64,000 bases of DNA from Diplosphaera chodatii (taxonomy: Eukaryota; Chlorophyta; Trebouxiophyceae; Prasiolales; Stichococcaceae): positions 806,001 to 870,000 of the forward strand of contig JAALGY010000031.1 of the NCBI GenBank assembly GCA_032358165.1, given 5' to 3'. This document shows, one piece after another, positions 12,209 through 24,266 of this stretch. The position numbers and the translations under genes are program-made. The notes beneath the pieces are model-generated. The model was not told where the DNA came from. It was given only the letters and a program-made list of their open reading frames with translations, and did not search any database. Each line of letters begins with the position of its first letter. Position 1 is the first letter of the stretch.

Positions 12209-12456
12209 GTCACACGCGGGCGCGAAAATGCTGCTTTACCAATCTGCTGCAGACCCCAGCTTCCGCCTGCAGCTCGGTACAGTCGAGGTTATCCCTCCCC
12301 TGTCTGACAGGATGGCCACGAGTTGACTGATGCATGTACCGTCGCACTGCACGAATGCACTGCTTGCACGGCTGCACCCAGCCTGGCGCACGTGCTACTG
12401 CAACACGGGCGGGCATGCAGCTGTGCCGAGTCGGAACAGAAATCTGGCACTGAACA
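12209..12456. promoter_or_regulatory. divergent promoter region, aquaporin B / ACAD10-like
   Basis: Only about 250 bases separate the ATG of aquaporin B (minus, 12208) from the proposed ATG of the acyl-CoA dehydrogenase gene (plus, 12457). This must hold both 5' UTRs and both promoters. No clear TATA box was seen. Confidence 0.4.
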
Positions 12457-15400
12457 ATGGTGCTGTCAACAACAAGCCTGGCAGTGGTGCCAGCGCCTGC
12501 GCACGTCCTCGATGAGGTGCGGGCCTCATGACGTGTGTAGCATGATAAGTTTCGATCCCACTGTCGACATGCAATCATCACTTGGTTGCTGACGTCCCAC
12601 CGCACACTGCAGGAAGCGCTGCATGCATACCTGGTGCGGCACATCCCCGGTTTCCCTGGGGACACGCAGCTGACCGTGCACCAGTTCGCGCATGGCCAGA
12701 GCAACCCTACGTACCTGGTGCAGGCGAGCAGGATGTGTAGCCCGAACATGCAAGCCTGCCTGCCATTGCATGCCATGCTGCGGCAGTGGTGACAGCGTGC
12801 AGCATTCGCAGGCCGGCCAGGACAGGTATGTGCTGCGCAAGAAGCCGCCCGGCAGGGTGCTTGCCTCGGCGCACGCCGTAGACCGCGAGTTCCGCATCAT
12901 ATCTGCTCTGGGGCAGTCCTCGCAGGTGCGGCAGGATGGCACTCCTGGCAGCTATGCAATCCGACACCACGAGTCGGTTGTCATTGGCTTCCTCAGCCTC
13001 AGCGTGTCAAGCATGCGATATCAAACCATCGATGCGGTGTGCGCTGTGTAGCATACAGCTGTCGCAGCTTCGCGCGTGGCGTGCATGCAGGTGCCAGTGC
13101 CGCGGGCGCTGTGCCTGTGCCAAGACGCCTCGGTCATCGGCACTCCCTTCTATGTCATGAGCTTCGTGGGAGGGCGCGTCTACGACGATCTGGCGCTGCC
13201 TGAACTAATGCCAGCAGATCGCCACCAGGTGAGTGCCCAGTGCTGTCGCCGGGTCATCCACACAATCTTCCGGTGACGTTTCCATGCATGCGTCGTAAAT
13301 CGAGAACATACAGCTCCTGCGACGACCAGTTGGGCGCAGAGCCATGGACTTACTGTTGTCTGCAGGTGTACATGGCTGCCGCTGAGACTCTGGCAAAGCT
13401 GCACACTGTGGTGCCGGAGGATGTGGGGCTGGGGAACTATGGACCGCGCGCAGGCTACTGCAAGCGCCAGGTGAGGCATCAGCCGGCTGCCATTGGCAGA
13501 GCAGCCACTCAGCCGTCTATATTGTGATCTGCCATGCGCCCTGCTGGTCCACTTGAACCGGAACAACAGACCCTGCAGCTTTAGACGGACGCTCTTGGAG
13601 GTCACATGGGCTGGATGTTGTCATGAGGGGATGAGTGGAGAGTACATTCACTTTATTCATGCAGGTCAAGCGCTGGGCGCGCCAGTATCACCTGTCGGTG
13701 CGGGCGGGCGCGCAGCCGCTGCGCGAGATGCTGGCGCTGATCGACTGGCTGCAGGACCACATACCGGCCGAAGATGATGACCCCGCCGCCAGCCGCCTGT
13801 CACACGGCGACTTCAGGTGACTCCGGAGTTGCTCGGCTGACAGGGCGGTTGGTGTTGCCGTCCCATCAACGAGTATCACGAGCCTGCTACGATGTGACAG
13901 CATCAGGTTGTGGGGTACGAGGGGCAATGGCATACCAGACGGCACACTGCTTGACACTACGCCAGCACCCTGGGCTGGTGCTGCCAGCTTCATCTGGTGA
14001 GCCACCGTGATGTTGTGTCGCTGCAGGCTGGACAACCTGGTGTTTGATGCGCACCGCCCGTCCAGGGTGCTCACCGTGCTCGACTGGGAGCTGTCCACGA
14101 TCGGCGACCCGCTGGCCGACCTGGCCTACGCCTGCATGTGCTACCACCTGCCGCCGGTGCGCTCTGCCTTGACCATTTCGGAGTGACTCCCCCATTCCAT
14201 GCCTGGCAAGGCTCATGGCGGAGAACGCGTTAGCACAGCAGAGCAGTGTGCTGCATGTTGCACATCACGCAGCTGCTCAGCATGGGCATCATGACCGACC
14301 CACGTCACTCACCACAGCGGTGCCTGCTTGCAGGTGGTGTCAGCTGGCATCGCACTACGGGAGCCTCTGCCGCCTGGGATCCCATCAGAGGAGCAGTTCG
14401 TAGCAGCATATGCAGGTAAACAGGGTAGATCTCAAGCTTGTGACACATTGCTCATGGTTTGCAGCAGACTTGCACGGTATGAACTCTGTGTCAGCAACGT
14501 GTTTATGTTTGCAGCTGCACGAGGCATCCCGCCGCCGCCGCTGCCGTCGCTGGCGTTCCATCTGGCGCTGTCCATGTTTCGCATTGCCGCCATCTTGGCA
14601 GGCGTGGGGGCACGTGCGGCCCAGGGCAACGCGTCATCAGCACACGCCGCACAGGTAGACAGCAAGCAGTGCTGCATGACCAGGCTGACGTCCGGTGCAA
14701 CATGCTACGTGTGACGCTTTACGATGTGCATTGGAGCAGCTTGGGCAGCTTCCACATGTGGTGTATGCGTGCTGTTGCAGGCAGGCTCAGTCGAGGTGGT
14801 GTCCAGCATAGCGCACCGAGCGCTGAGCCTGATTGCAGACGCCGGCCACCTGGCGCTGCCGCAGCCGGCGCCGACAGCTGGCAGGAAGGCAGAGTCCAGT
14901 GCCACAGCAGCAGAGCAGCCGCCCGCTGGCCCAGCTGCAGCGGACCTGTTCCAGCCCGAGCTGCAGCGCGTCGGGTGCAGCGCTGGGGATGCGCATGGGG
15001 CCACCGCCAGCAGCCACCCGCATACCGACAGCCGTGGTGATGCTGCACGTGCGGGTGAGGGTACCAGCAGGAGGGGCACCGCTGCTGAGGCTCGTGCCTC
15101 AGGTGGGCAGCCGGACGGCGGCACCCTGTCCCGGCACCCCACTGCGGCGGCGGAGCCGCCCCCAACCAGTCAGACCCTCAGCGGCCTGGGGCCATCGCCA
15201 AAGGCGGCGGCGCTGCTGACGCGCCTGCAAGCCTTCATGAAGGAGCACATCCTGCCTGCAGGCATGCTGCTCCTCTGCAATACCTTTCTTTCGTGCCAGC
15301 GCTTCCAGCATCACTCTGCATGCGCGGCACCTGTTCTGCATGACAACATTGAATGGGGCGAAGTGAACAGAGAATTGCAACAAGCAGTGCCAACAGCAAG

Positions 15401-16196
15401 AGAGTATTCGTAGCTAGCATTCCTGCTTTACAGACCATGTGCTGGAGGCGTTCCACGGCGACCGCGGCAATGCGCAGCGCTGGCAGCTGCACCCGCTGCG
15501 GGCGCGGCTGCGGCGGGCGGCCCAGGATGCCGGGCTGTGGAACCTGTGGATCAGCGCACACATGGCCGAGGAGCTGCGGCCCCTGGTGAGCAACTGTGCA
15601 GGCCCATTGGGCACATTGTCGTCTTGACTGCGCACGGTAGGCGCAGTTAGTTGCTGCAGCATCCAGCAGCGGAGCTCTTGTCAGTCAGCAGTCTGGCAGG
15701 ACCCTCGACCCACCCATGGCCGCACTTGGGGTGACTGGGCACTGCTGGCTGGGGTGGCAGGAGGCGGCGGTGGGCGCGCTGCCGCTGGGCTGCGGGCTGA
15801 GCAACCTGGAGTATGCGCACCTGTGCGAGGTCATGGGCCGCGTGCCCTGGGCCGCCGAGGCCTTCAACTGCAATGCGCCCGCACCGGCAACATGGAGGTG
15901 TGCTCAGACACCGGGACTTGCTTCAGGCGACTCTTGACATCATAGCGTTGCAAAGAGGCAGCTGCTTTGGAGGGCCATTCGTGGAGCATCAGGAGCCTGA
16001 CCTGGCCACTGGCAGCATGCCGCGACCAACTAGGGCGCCTGCGCCAGAGGTACGGCCGCGTCATGCAATACCCAATGCGCACTGCATCTGCAGACTCATG
16101 TGTGCACCCACACATGCTCAGGTGCTGGCGCGGTACGGCACCCTGGAGCAGCAGAAGCGGTGGCTGGTGCCGCTACTGCGCGGCGAGATCGCCTCC

Positions 16197-16228
<32 letters not shown>

Positions 16229-18045
16229 CTCCGATGCCACCAACATCCAGTCGTCCATCGCCGACAGGTGTCTGTCTGAGTCGCAACTTCTCCGCTGCCG
16301 TGCCAAATGTATTCTCACTGTTGTGTTGGCCAGTGCTGTGCATTCTGGGCCCAATAATGTAAGTTGTCGCCAGCTGCAAGCTGGTTGCACGAGGACATCA
16401 GAGCTGTGCTGCCAGTCCATAACGTCTTATGGCTTGTGCCTTCTGACATTGTGACTTTTCATCCAGGGGTGGCGAGCTGGAGCTGGACGGCGTCAAGTGG
16501 TGGACCACCGGGGCGTGCCTGCCCAGCTGCGCCATCTGCATCTTCATGGGCAAGACGGACGCCGCGGCCGCGACGCACAAGCAGCAGTCCATGGTGCTGG
16601 TGCCCATGGACACGCCAGGTGAGGACAGCATGACCCTTTCTGCACCATGCTCTGACTACACACGGCTTCTGTCAGTAGGGCGCGGGTACACACATGAGCG
16701 CGTATGTTCGACATGGTGTCTGTATCACATCTAATTCTGGCAACCCATGGGACCGTGACATTCTGCAGGTGTCACAGTGGTGCGACCACTGGAGGTCTTT
16801 GGCTACGATGCTGCGCCGCACGGTCATGCCGAGGTGCGCTTTCGCGACCTGCTGCAGCTTTTGGCCTGTCACCATAACGCCGTGAGGTGCATGCTGCACC
16901 CGATCTCGCCGGACCTCCTGACACACGACTGGCTGTGTTGCAGGTATGTTTCGAGAAGGTGCGCGTGCCGGCGGGCAACCTGCTGCTGGGGCGGGGCCGC
17001 GGCTTCGAGATCGCGCAGGGGCGACTGGGCCCCGGCCGCCTGCACCACTGCATGCGCGTCATCGGTGAGCTGCGGCCATGGCCCGCCTGGAGTGAGGACA
17101 CGCGACGAGTCGACGTGAGGCCCTGGAGATCATCTTGCCTAACTGACCATGGACCATTTCTTCATCACGCATGCATGGCTGCTGGGGTTCGTGAGTCGTG
17201 ATCCGCGTGCTGGGCGGGTGCAGGCATCGGCGAGCGGGCCATGGAGCTGATGGCGCGGCGGGCGCTGGCGCGGGTGGCCTTCGGCAGGCCCATCGCGGAG
17301 CAGGGCGCCTTCCGCAAGGAGCTCGCGCAGCACCGCATCCAGCTGGAGGCCGCCAGGTGCCTGCACCCTGCCGCCTGCATCGCTTCTGTGTACCTCAACA
17401 TGCAAATGTGGAGAGGGTCTGGTCGAGATTGAGTATGATCTGTGGCTGTCACACACTTGATGCACTCAGCAGCAGTCGGCTCCACACGCTTCACACGCTG
17501 TGCTCTCTGAGACCAAGCCCACCACGTGGCCGGTAGATGTTCCGACAGGGTGACAGTTGCGTGCTGGCCAGTTCATTGCAAGTCATTTGAGCATCGCTTG
17601 TGCAGGTGGACGGTGCTGGCGGCAGCAGACGCGCTGGACAAAGTCGGCAACAAGGCTGCCCGCAACCAGATTGCCGCCGCCAAGGTACACAACTAGGCAC
17701 CCTTCAATGCCCATGGCTTCTAAGTCCATATCCTGCTTTGGCTCACTGTGCAGCATGCCCGGGCTCATGAGCAGCCTTATCAGCGCACTACAGCACGGCA
17801 GGGCACATGCATGAGGCACCGATGTTTGTGGTTGCCTGCCACAGGTGCTGGCGCCAAGTGTGGTCCTGGCCATACTGGACGCTGCCATTCAGGTGCACGG
17901 CGCGGCTGGTGTATCAGCTGATACGCCGCTGGCGCAGCTGTATGCAGAGGCGCGCACACTGCGGCTGGCCGATGGCCCCGATGACGTGCACTTGGCGTCT
18001 CTGGGCCGGGATGAGCTCAAGCGTGTAGCCCGCAGCAAGCTGTAG
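12457..18045 (+). CDS. ACAD10/11 (IBR3-like) peroxisomal acyl-CoA dehydrogenase with APH domain; apparent frameshift
   Basis: Two-domain enzyme: an N-terminal aminoglycoside-phosphotransferase-like kinase domain fused to an FAD acyl-CoA dehydrogenase, as in animal ACAD10/11 and plant IBR3 (peroxisomal beta-oxidation). The start is ATG at 12457 ([20 protein letters not shown]), whose phase-0 donor at 12516 joins [16 protein letters not shown] at 12613. Kinase motifs are [14 protein letters not shown] (about 13798-14050) and [19 protein letters not shown] (about 14075). Dehydrogenase blocks are [20 protein letters not shown] (15800-15850), [19 protein letters not shown] (about 16195), [19 protein letters not shown] (about 16498), [18 protein letters not shown] (about 17232) and [20 protein letters not shown] (about 17890). 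The C-terminus RSKL is a type-1 peroxisomal targeting signal. Oddity: the conserved motif expected as APDTGNME reads out of frame at 15871-15897 because one base appears to be missing near 15881. This is either a sequencing error or a broken allele. Confidence 0.88.
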
Positions 18046-18350
18046 TGGCCTCGTTTGGACAGCACAGCTGTTGTTGCCTGCCGACTTGCGTGTGCGCACT
18101 TGACTGGTCACGAGCTACACTTGCATATATGTATAGGTCCTTACAAGGGGTTGCTGCTTCCCTGGTGTCAGCTACGGTGTGTACTTTGAGCACTGAAAGG
18201 CGTGCTCCAAGGTCTGGCATCTAGGCGCCGTACTGATGGAACCTTTACATTCCGAGGGCCACCCTTGAGGCAAATTGCTGAGTGTATATTCCGACGCAAT
18301 TCGCCAGCGCTGCAGATGGGTCACAATCTCTTAATCCGCGCGCAAGCGCT
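18046..18350. other. short intergenic region between ACAD10-like and methyltransferase genes
   Basis: About 305 bases between the SKL stop and the methyltransferase ATG. The methyltransferase frame stays open upstream to about 18282, but without an ATG. Presumably 3' UTR followed by a compact promoter. Confidence 0.4.
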
Positions 18351-19409
18351 ATGCGCGTGGCCTGCGGCGCCCTCGAGGCGCCCGTCACACAGGGTGCCGC
18401 CGCCACAGATCATGGGTTGCATCGGTTTTCCGAAACCGTGGGGATGCCCTCAGCTGAGGAGCAACAACGACAGTTGACTTCAGAAAGTGACACCTCCGGT
18501 GCAACTGTGCACCAGGACTCACTCGCGCAAGCGAACAGCGATGGCAGTCTGCATGGCATTGAGGCAGTGGCAGACATACACCTGCATGAAGCCAGCGATG
18601 ACGATGCCGGCGCTCCAGACGGCTGCAGCGTCAGCGGCTCAGGCCCAGGCGGAGATGACGATGAGAACAGCGGCACAGACACAGCAGCCGGCGGCGACGA
18701 GCTCAGCTATGGTGACAAGGTATACTGGGACAACCGCTATGCGCGGGAACTGGCGCCGGGCTCTGCTGCGCCTTCGCACTTCGATTGGTACCTTGGATAC
18801 GCTGGCTCGCCGCTGCAGGATATCCTGAGAGAGCATGTGCCCCTGTCCATGCCCATCCTGCAGGTGGGTGTGGGCACCTCTCAGATGCAGCGGGAGATGG
18901 TCGAGGATGGCTACACCAGGGTCATCAGCACCGACTTCAGCGCTGCTGCGATCGAGTACCTGCGTGCACTTCACGCTGATATCCCGCAGCTGTCGTATGA
19001 TGTGGCCGACTGCCGGGGCATGCCGCGATACGGGGACGGAGCCTTTGCAGCGGTGGTTGACAAGGGCGCACTGGATGCCCTCCTCTGCGGGGAGGGTGCC
19101 GAGACGGATGCGCCCGCTATGGTGTCCGAAAGCCACAGGGTGCTGCAGCCGGGAGGCATCTTGATCGAGGTCAGCTACGGGCGGCCCAGCCGCAGGCTGC
19201 CGTACCTCCACCCGCCGGGGGTGGACTGGGCGATGGTCACAGTCAGCGGCGTGCGCCACCCGAAGGCAGGCGGCGAGGCGCCGGACGGCGACAACGTCAT
19301 CAGGCTGCCGCCGCTGCTCGGCCCCTACGATGCTGCTGAAGCGGGCGTCTTGAATGGCATCGAGGTGGACAACTACTACTTTGCCTACCTTTGCCGCAAG
19401 TCACGCTGA
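18351..19409 (+). CDS. METTL13/EEF1AKMT-like SAM-dependent methyltransferase, single exon
   Basis: Class I (seven-strand) methyltransferase, about 352 residues, with no intron, unlike every neighbour. The first in-frame ATG is at 18351. The first 120 residues are acidic, Ser/Gly-rich and probably disordered. The catalytic domain starts at LSYGDKVYWDNRYARE, typical of the METTL13/METTL12 family. The SAM-binding motif I is ILQVGVGTSQMQREMVEDGY, with the acidic end of beta-2 in VISTDFSAAAIEYLR. The motif IV region reads FAAVVDKGALDALLCGEG. A VLQPGGILIEVSYGRPSRR loop follows, and the protein ends VDNYYFAYLCRKSR. Relatives methylate lysines of elongation factor 1A and other proteins; the substrate here is unknown. 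The lack of introns could reflect retroposition or intron loss. Confidence 0.85.
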   Translation: MRVACGALEAPVTQGAAATDHGLHRFSETVGMPSAEEQQRQLTSESDTSGATVHQDSLAQANSDGSLHGIEAVADIHLHEASDDDAGAPDGCSVSGSGPGGDDDENSGTDTAAGGDELSYGDKVYWDNRYARELAPGSAAPSHFDWYLGYAGSPLQDILREHVPLSMPILQVGVGTSQMQREMVEDGYTRVISTDFSAAAIEYLRALHADIPQLSYDVADCRGMPRYGDGAFAAVVDKGALDALLCGEGAETDAPAMVSESHRVLQPGGILIEVSYGRPSRRLPYLHPPGVDWAMVTVSGVRHPKAGGEAPDGDNVIRLPPLLGPYDAAEAGVLNGIEVDNYYFAYLCRKSR

Positions 19410-20450
19410 TGCCGCAGGGAGCAGATGAAGAGAATACTGGCGGAAGCAGGTCGACGCCGTTGCTGGAGATTTTGAGTGGCATGGTGCACAGAGAGGTTCT
19501 GCCACACGACCACGGCGAGCATCGCCTCGCCGTGATCGTGCTGGCCCTTTCGTATCGCAGTTGTGCAGTGCATAGGGCACTTGCATGTGTGTTGACGAGA
19601 CCATGTGTATTGATTTACATGCATAGCTTCAGGGCAGCCCCAGGGCCATTAGCGCCCATATGGCATCTGGCGTCCACAAACTGAGCGGCTTCAGGCATGG
19701 ACCCTGACTGTTGTGCATGTGTCATGTGTGCTGACTGGTGTGCCATTGTTGACTCATGTGTGCAGCAAAAGTGTTTGTCTGTGAAGACATGCATGACACG
19801 TTGTGTTAGCAGAGCGTTGGCCATGTGTGTGCGGTCACCACGTACGGTAGACACCGCAGATGACAGTGCACAGCAAACGGTGACGAACATTGCAGTGTAG
19901 GTACGAATATCACGCCGTGCTGCACGTTCAGCATTTTTGCCATTCCTGAGACTTTCCCCACCATCATATTGCGAGATGGTCCATTGAATGGGCCTAGCCT
20001 ATTGCTGCCTTCGGCTGCTTGTTGCCAGTCGAGCCCCACGCTTGGTCGTATACGCCCCCCTGTACTGATTTTGATTGATGCACAACGGAGGTGCAGGCCA
20101 TCAAAGTGCTTCCTAATCCATGAATTTGTACTGTTGGCGGTGTGCATTGAAGCTGTTGAGGTTGTGCTGCATTTGGCGGTGTTGCTGGTGCGCATGTGCG
20201 GATGGTTTTATGACGACATCTTGGAGGAAAAGCTTCAAGGCTGCCACATTGCACCAAAAGCTGTGATAGCGTGTCATGTCCTTTGTGCGCGTGTGCTTGA
20301 AACACCATTCCATACATTGCTGCCAACTGAGATGAGCCGACATAGCGGTGAGCAAGCTTAGCACCGCGGCGGCTGGCTGCGGCCAGTCACCTCTTGCCTA
20401 GCAGCCCCACTGGGCGACACGCAACAGGTAGGCGAGCTTGCAACTACTCC
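19410..20450. other. gene-free region between methyltransferase and DCAF13
   Basis: About 1 kb with lower GC than the flanking exons. Open frames on both strands are short and compositionally random. No gene, repeat or RNA gene recognised. Confidence 0.5.
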
Positions 20451-23400
20451 ATGAAGGTCAAGGCCATCAACCGCAGCGAGGAGGCATGCACACGAGAGCG
20501 GTCGTCCGACCTCCGCAAGGTGCCCAACACCATGCTGCGCTGTGCCAGTGTGTCTGTCACATGCCACTGAGATTACATCACCTCTCAAACGCGCTAGCAG
20601 TGATGCGTTGCAGGCGCTGCGTGCATGTGTGCACGATGGCACAGCATGCCGACACCGCGAGCAAACCCAACTGCTGGCGCCCAATCTGAGGGAGGCCGCC
20701 TTGTGCCCTGCAGGTGCACCGGAACCTGGACCCGGCGCTGCACCCGCACGAGAAGGCGGTGGAGTACACGCGCGCCCTGAACGCCGCCAAGCTGCAGCGC
20801 GTGTTCGCCAAGCCCTTCCTGGCGTCGCTGCCGCACACCGACGGCGTCACCTGCCTCGCCCGCAGCCCCGCGCACCTGAACAGCCTGGTGGGTGGTGCCA
20901 AATTTGGGTCACTTAGGTCCACCGAGCACTACTGCGTAGAGTAATAGCGCGCTGTAGCAGATGACTGCAGTGTGTGTAAGGACCGTCGCTTGCCGTGCTG
21001 TGCGACGTGATGGCTGTGGAATGTGCAGGTTTCAGGTTCAGCAGATGGTGTGGTGCGGCTGTGGGATGTCGCAGCGCACCGTTGCCTCAGACGACTAGAA
21101 GGTGAAGTTTGGTCACTGAGCGTGCTCCACATGACACACCGAGAACAGGACATTACACAAGTGCGCCACTCCAGATTGCAAAGTGCAGCTTATCCGCCCA
21201 CATGCAATGGTCGATGCTGTGCTGCACAAACACGCTCGCTGACCCACCCCTCTGCCCGGCGCTGCAGGCCACACAGCCGCGGTGAAGGGGGTGGCCATCG
21301 CGCCGGCGGGCGACCTGGCGGTGTCCTGCTCGACAGACGCCACGGTGCGGCTGTGGAAGCTGCCCTACGCGCCCTTCCATGCGGGCGACGTGGAGCAGGC
21401 GGACCAGGCGGTGCTGCAGTTCCAGGGCAGCCACGGCTTCAGGTGAGGCTGGCGCATGCCTGCGTGAGATGTGGCATTACAGCAGCATGATGCGCAGCTC
21501 TGCGTCATGTCACCTGCATGACGTGGAGGCCTTGCTACAAGGGCGGCCGGGTCTAATCTGCAAGGGCTCTGCCGCTCGAAGTGAGTCAGCGTTGCTGCAC
21601 CAACATGTCAGCCTGGGGTGCCAGATTGCGCTAGACGACAGGCCATCCTCAGCGCATCCTGTGCTGCACATGGCATGGGGATGCCGCTGCTCGGCGTGGA
21701 CATAACTGTGCTGCGCTGCAGGGGCATCGACCACCACTGGCGGGACGACACATTTGCCACGGCGGGCGCCGCGGTGGATGTGTGGGACCACCAGCGGTCG
21801 GAGCCGGTCACCTCGCTGACGTGGGGCGCCGACACCATGCACTCTGTACGCTTCAACCCGGTGAGGCGCGCTGCACTGTCAGGGCGGCAGCTGGGCGCTG
21901 TGTTGAGTGGGCAAGTTGGCCCACCTTCGGCCAGCTGGCATGCTGCGACCAGTTCTGTCCAACGCTTCACATGGCAGCATTTTGCATTTCAGATGCTTCA
22001 AGAGATTGTGCTGCTGTTCGATTCGCATGACCACTGTGAATTCCCCCTTGCAGCGACATCAGCAGTCGCCTAACTGCATGGGGTTGCGACGTGCAGGCAG
22101 AGCCAGACATCCTGGTGACAACAGGCAGTGACCGCGGCATAGCGCTGTACGACCTGCGGTCAGGTGAGCGCGACCGAAATTTTCTGTGCGCGTGCAGCTG
22201 CTGTTCCCGTCATGGACCCCTGCTTGTTGGAATTTGTGACGCAGGCAAGGCCTTGGTCGGCTCTGGATGCAGAGGGACATCGTCTGTCGAATCAACTGAC
22301 ATCCTGCAGTTCTGACGCTGCCTCCACTGTTGCACTTCTGCAGGCAAGGCGCTGCGGAAGCTGGTGATGCAGACGCGCGCCAACTCGGTGGCCTGGAACC
22401 CCATGGAGGCCTTCAACTTCACCGCCGCCAGCGAGGACTGCAATCTGTACTCCTACGACATGCGCAAGCTGGCGACCGCCACCTGCGTGCACCAGGTGCT
22501 TTTGGGTTGTACATCCGCAAGCGCTCAGGGTGGACATCCAAGCTTCATAGCACCTGCAGTCAGCTCGGAGACAGCTCGTGCCACCGGCTTGCCAAGCGTG
22601 GGGTGGTGCAGCAGTGACTGGCAACAGTGCTGTCAATCTCTGGTCGAGCCAGGCGCTGGAAGCTGGTGGGCAACAGACGTTAATGACTCGGATGATGGAC
22701 TTGTCTGCTGCAGGACTTCGTATCAGCAGTCATGGATGTGGACTACTCGCCAACGGGGCGTGAGTTCGTGGCTGGTTCCTACGACCGGTCAGTCCGCATC
22801 TTCGCCTACCAGGGCGGGCACTCTCGCGAGGTGTGGCGCCACTGCATGCAGTTGCTGGATTCTATATGATGAGGATTCTCGTTTCATTTTCCTGCCTCTC
22901 TGCCCAGAGTCCCAGAAAACACTGCCATGGCCTTCTGTGCGTGCCAGCATTTACTCGGCCCATAAAACATTGATGGCTTTCCCCCCTGCAGGTGTACCAC
23001 ACGAAGCGCATGCAGCGGGTGTTTGCAGTGCGCTTCTCGGGAGACGCCTCCTACGTCTTCTCCGGCAGCGATGACATGAATGTCCGCATGTGGAAGGTGC
23101 GCAATAGTGCAGCATCTCGAAAACCGTTGACAGCCACAAGCATGCTGGCAGGCTGTGCGTGCTCGAGTCGTATTCGATGGTCGATTGGCGCTTGCATGGA
23201 CTTGCATGCTGACTGGTCGACTTGCACCGCCTCATACGCTGGTGCACTGGTATGTGTGCAGGCGGACGCCAGCGAGCAGCAGGGGACGCTGCTGCCGCGC
23301 GAGAAGCAGAAGGCCGCCTACAACAGCGCGCTGGTGGAGCGGTACAAGCACCTCCCCGAGGTCAGCCGCATCGTGCGCCACCGCCACCTGCCATCCTCCA

Positions 23401-23744
23401 TCTACAAGGTGAGCAGCTGTAATGCTGCAGCGTGATTTGATTGTCTGCTCCACATGCATGAAGCTGGCTGTGCCCACGTTCAGCTCGGTGCTGCGGTGTG
23501 CCAGCATGCAGCTGATGCAACCCACGCTGCGTGAACTGCTATCCATCAACCTGAAGCTGGACTGACGTTGCGGTGTGGTATATCGCTCACACTCGTTTCT
23601 GGGTCTGATCAGGCGGCCAAGACACGGCGCACAATCATTGATGCGGATGCGAAGAAGGAGCGACGGCGCATACAGCACAGCGCGCCTGGTAGCCGCGTCG
23701 TCAAGCCCGCTCGCAAGAAGAAGGTGGTCACCGTCCAGGAGTGA
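20451..23744 (+). CDS. DCAF13: DCAF13/SOF1 WD-repeat ribosome-biogenesis protein
   Basis: Nucleolar WD40 protein of the small-subunit processome (yeast Sof1), needed for early 18S rRNA processing; in animals also a CUL4 substrate receptor. ATG 20451 gives MKVKAINRSEEACTRERSSD, the typical SOF1 opening, with the donor after 20519. The next exon (20714-20887) contains HRNLDPALHPHEKAVEYTRA and LNAAKLQRVFAKPFLASLP. WD units include VSGSADGVVRLWDVAAHRC (21029-), SCSTDATVRLWKLPYAPF (about 21330), WDHQRSEPVTSLTWGADTMH (about 21783), RANSVAWNPMEAFNFTAASE (about 22377), FVAGSYDRSVRIFAYQGGHS (about 22768) and YVFSGSDDMNVRMWKADASE (about 23053). The conserved Sof1 tail follows: YNSALVERYKHLPEVSRIVR, then AKTRRTIIDADAKKERRR, ending in a basic KPARKKKVVTVQE. 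Complete, about ten exons. Confidence 0.93.
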
Positions 23745-24266
23745 CCCGGTCCAGCTGATCCTCTTCAGCCATGCGATTGATGGTGTTGCCGGACCAAATG
23801 TGAAGTGGCAGCAATGGTGCAGAAACAAATCGGCTGCCTCACTATGCCCATTGCAAGTGGTTTGTTCTACTGAAGGTGCCATGAACGTTCCCATCGTCCA
23901 GGATGTTGTCTGTGTTGTCCTTCAGCGGTTCAGACTCAAACTGAGGTTTGCGCACCCTGCAGCAACCTGCCATATCTGCGGCTCAACAGCCTCACTTCTG
24001 CCAATCGTTCGCTCACTGTCGCCGGGTAGATTGCAGTCCCACGGTTGCAATATTGAACATCGCAGTATCACACAGCGATCAGGCACCCGTTGCTGGAGTT
24101 GGTAGAAAGCTGATCCAATACCGATCTGAGCCAGCAAATTTGCTTCCCTTGTTCGAGAGAGCGGTTTTGCGGCATCTCATCCCAGGTGCTGTGCTTCCTG
24201 TGCCCAGCATCGCAACCGAATACGCCCTGCGCTGCCCTGTGGCCAGCGACGGCAGCAGCTAGCGCC
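23745..24266. other. intergenic region between DCAF13 and SDR gene
   Basis: About 520 bases between same-strand genes. Nothing recognisable beyond presumed 3' UTR and promoter. Confidence 0.4.
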
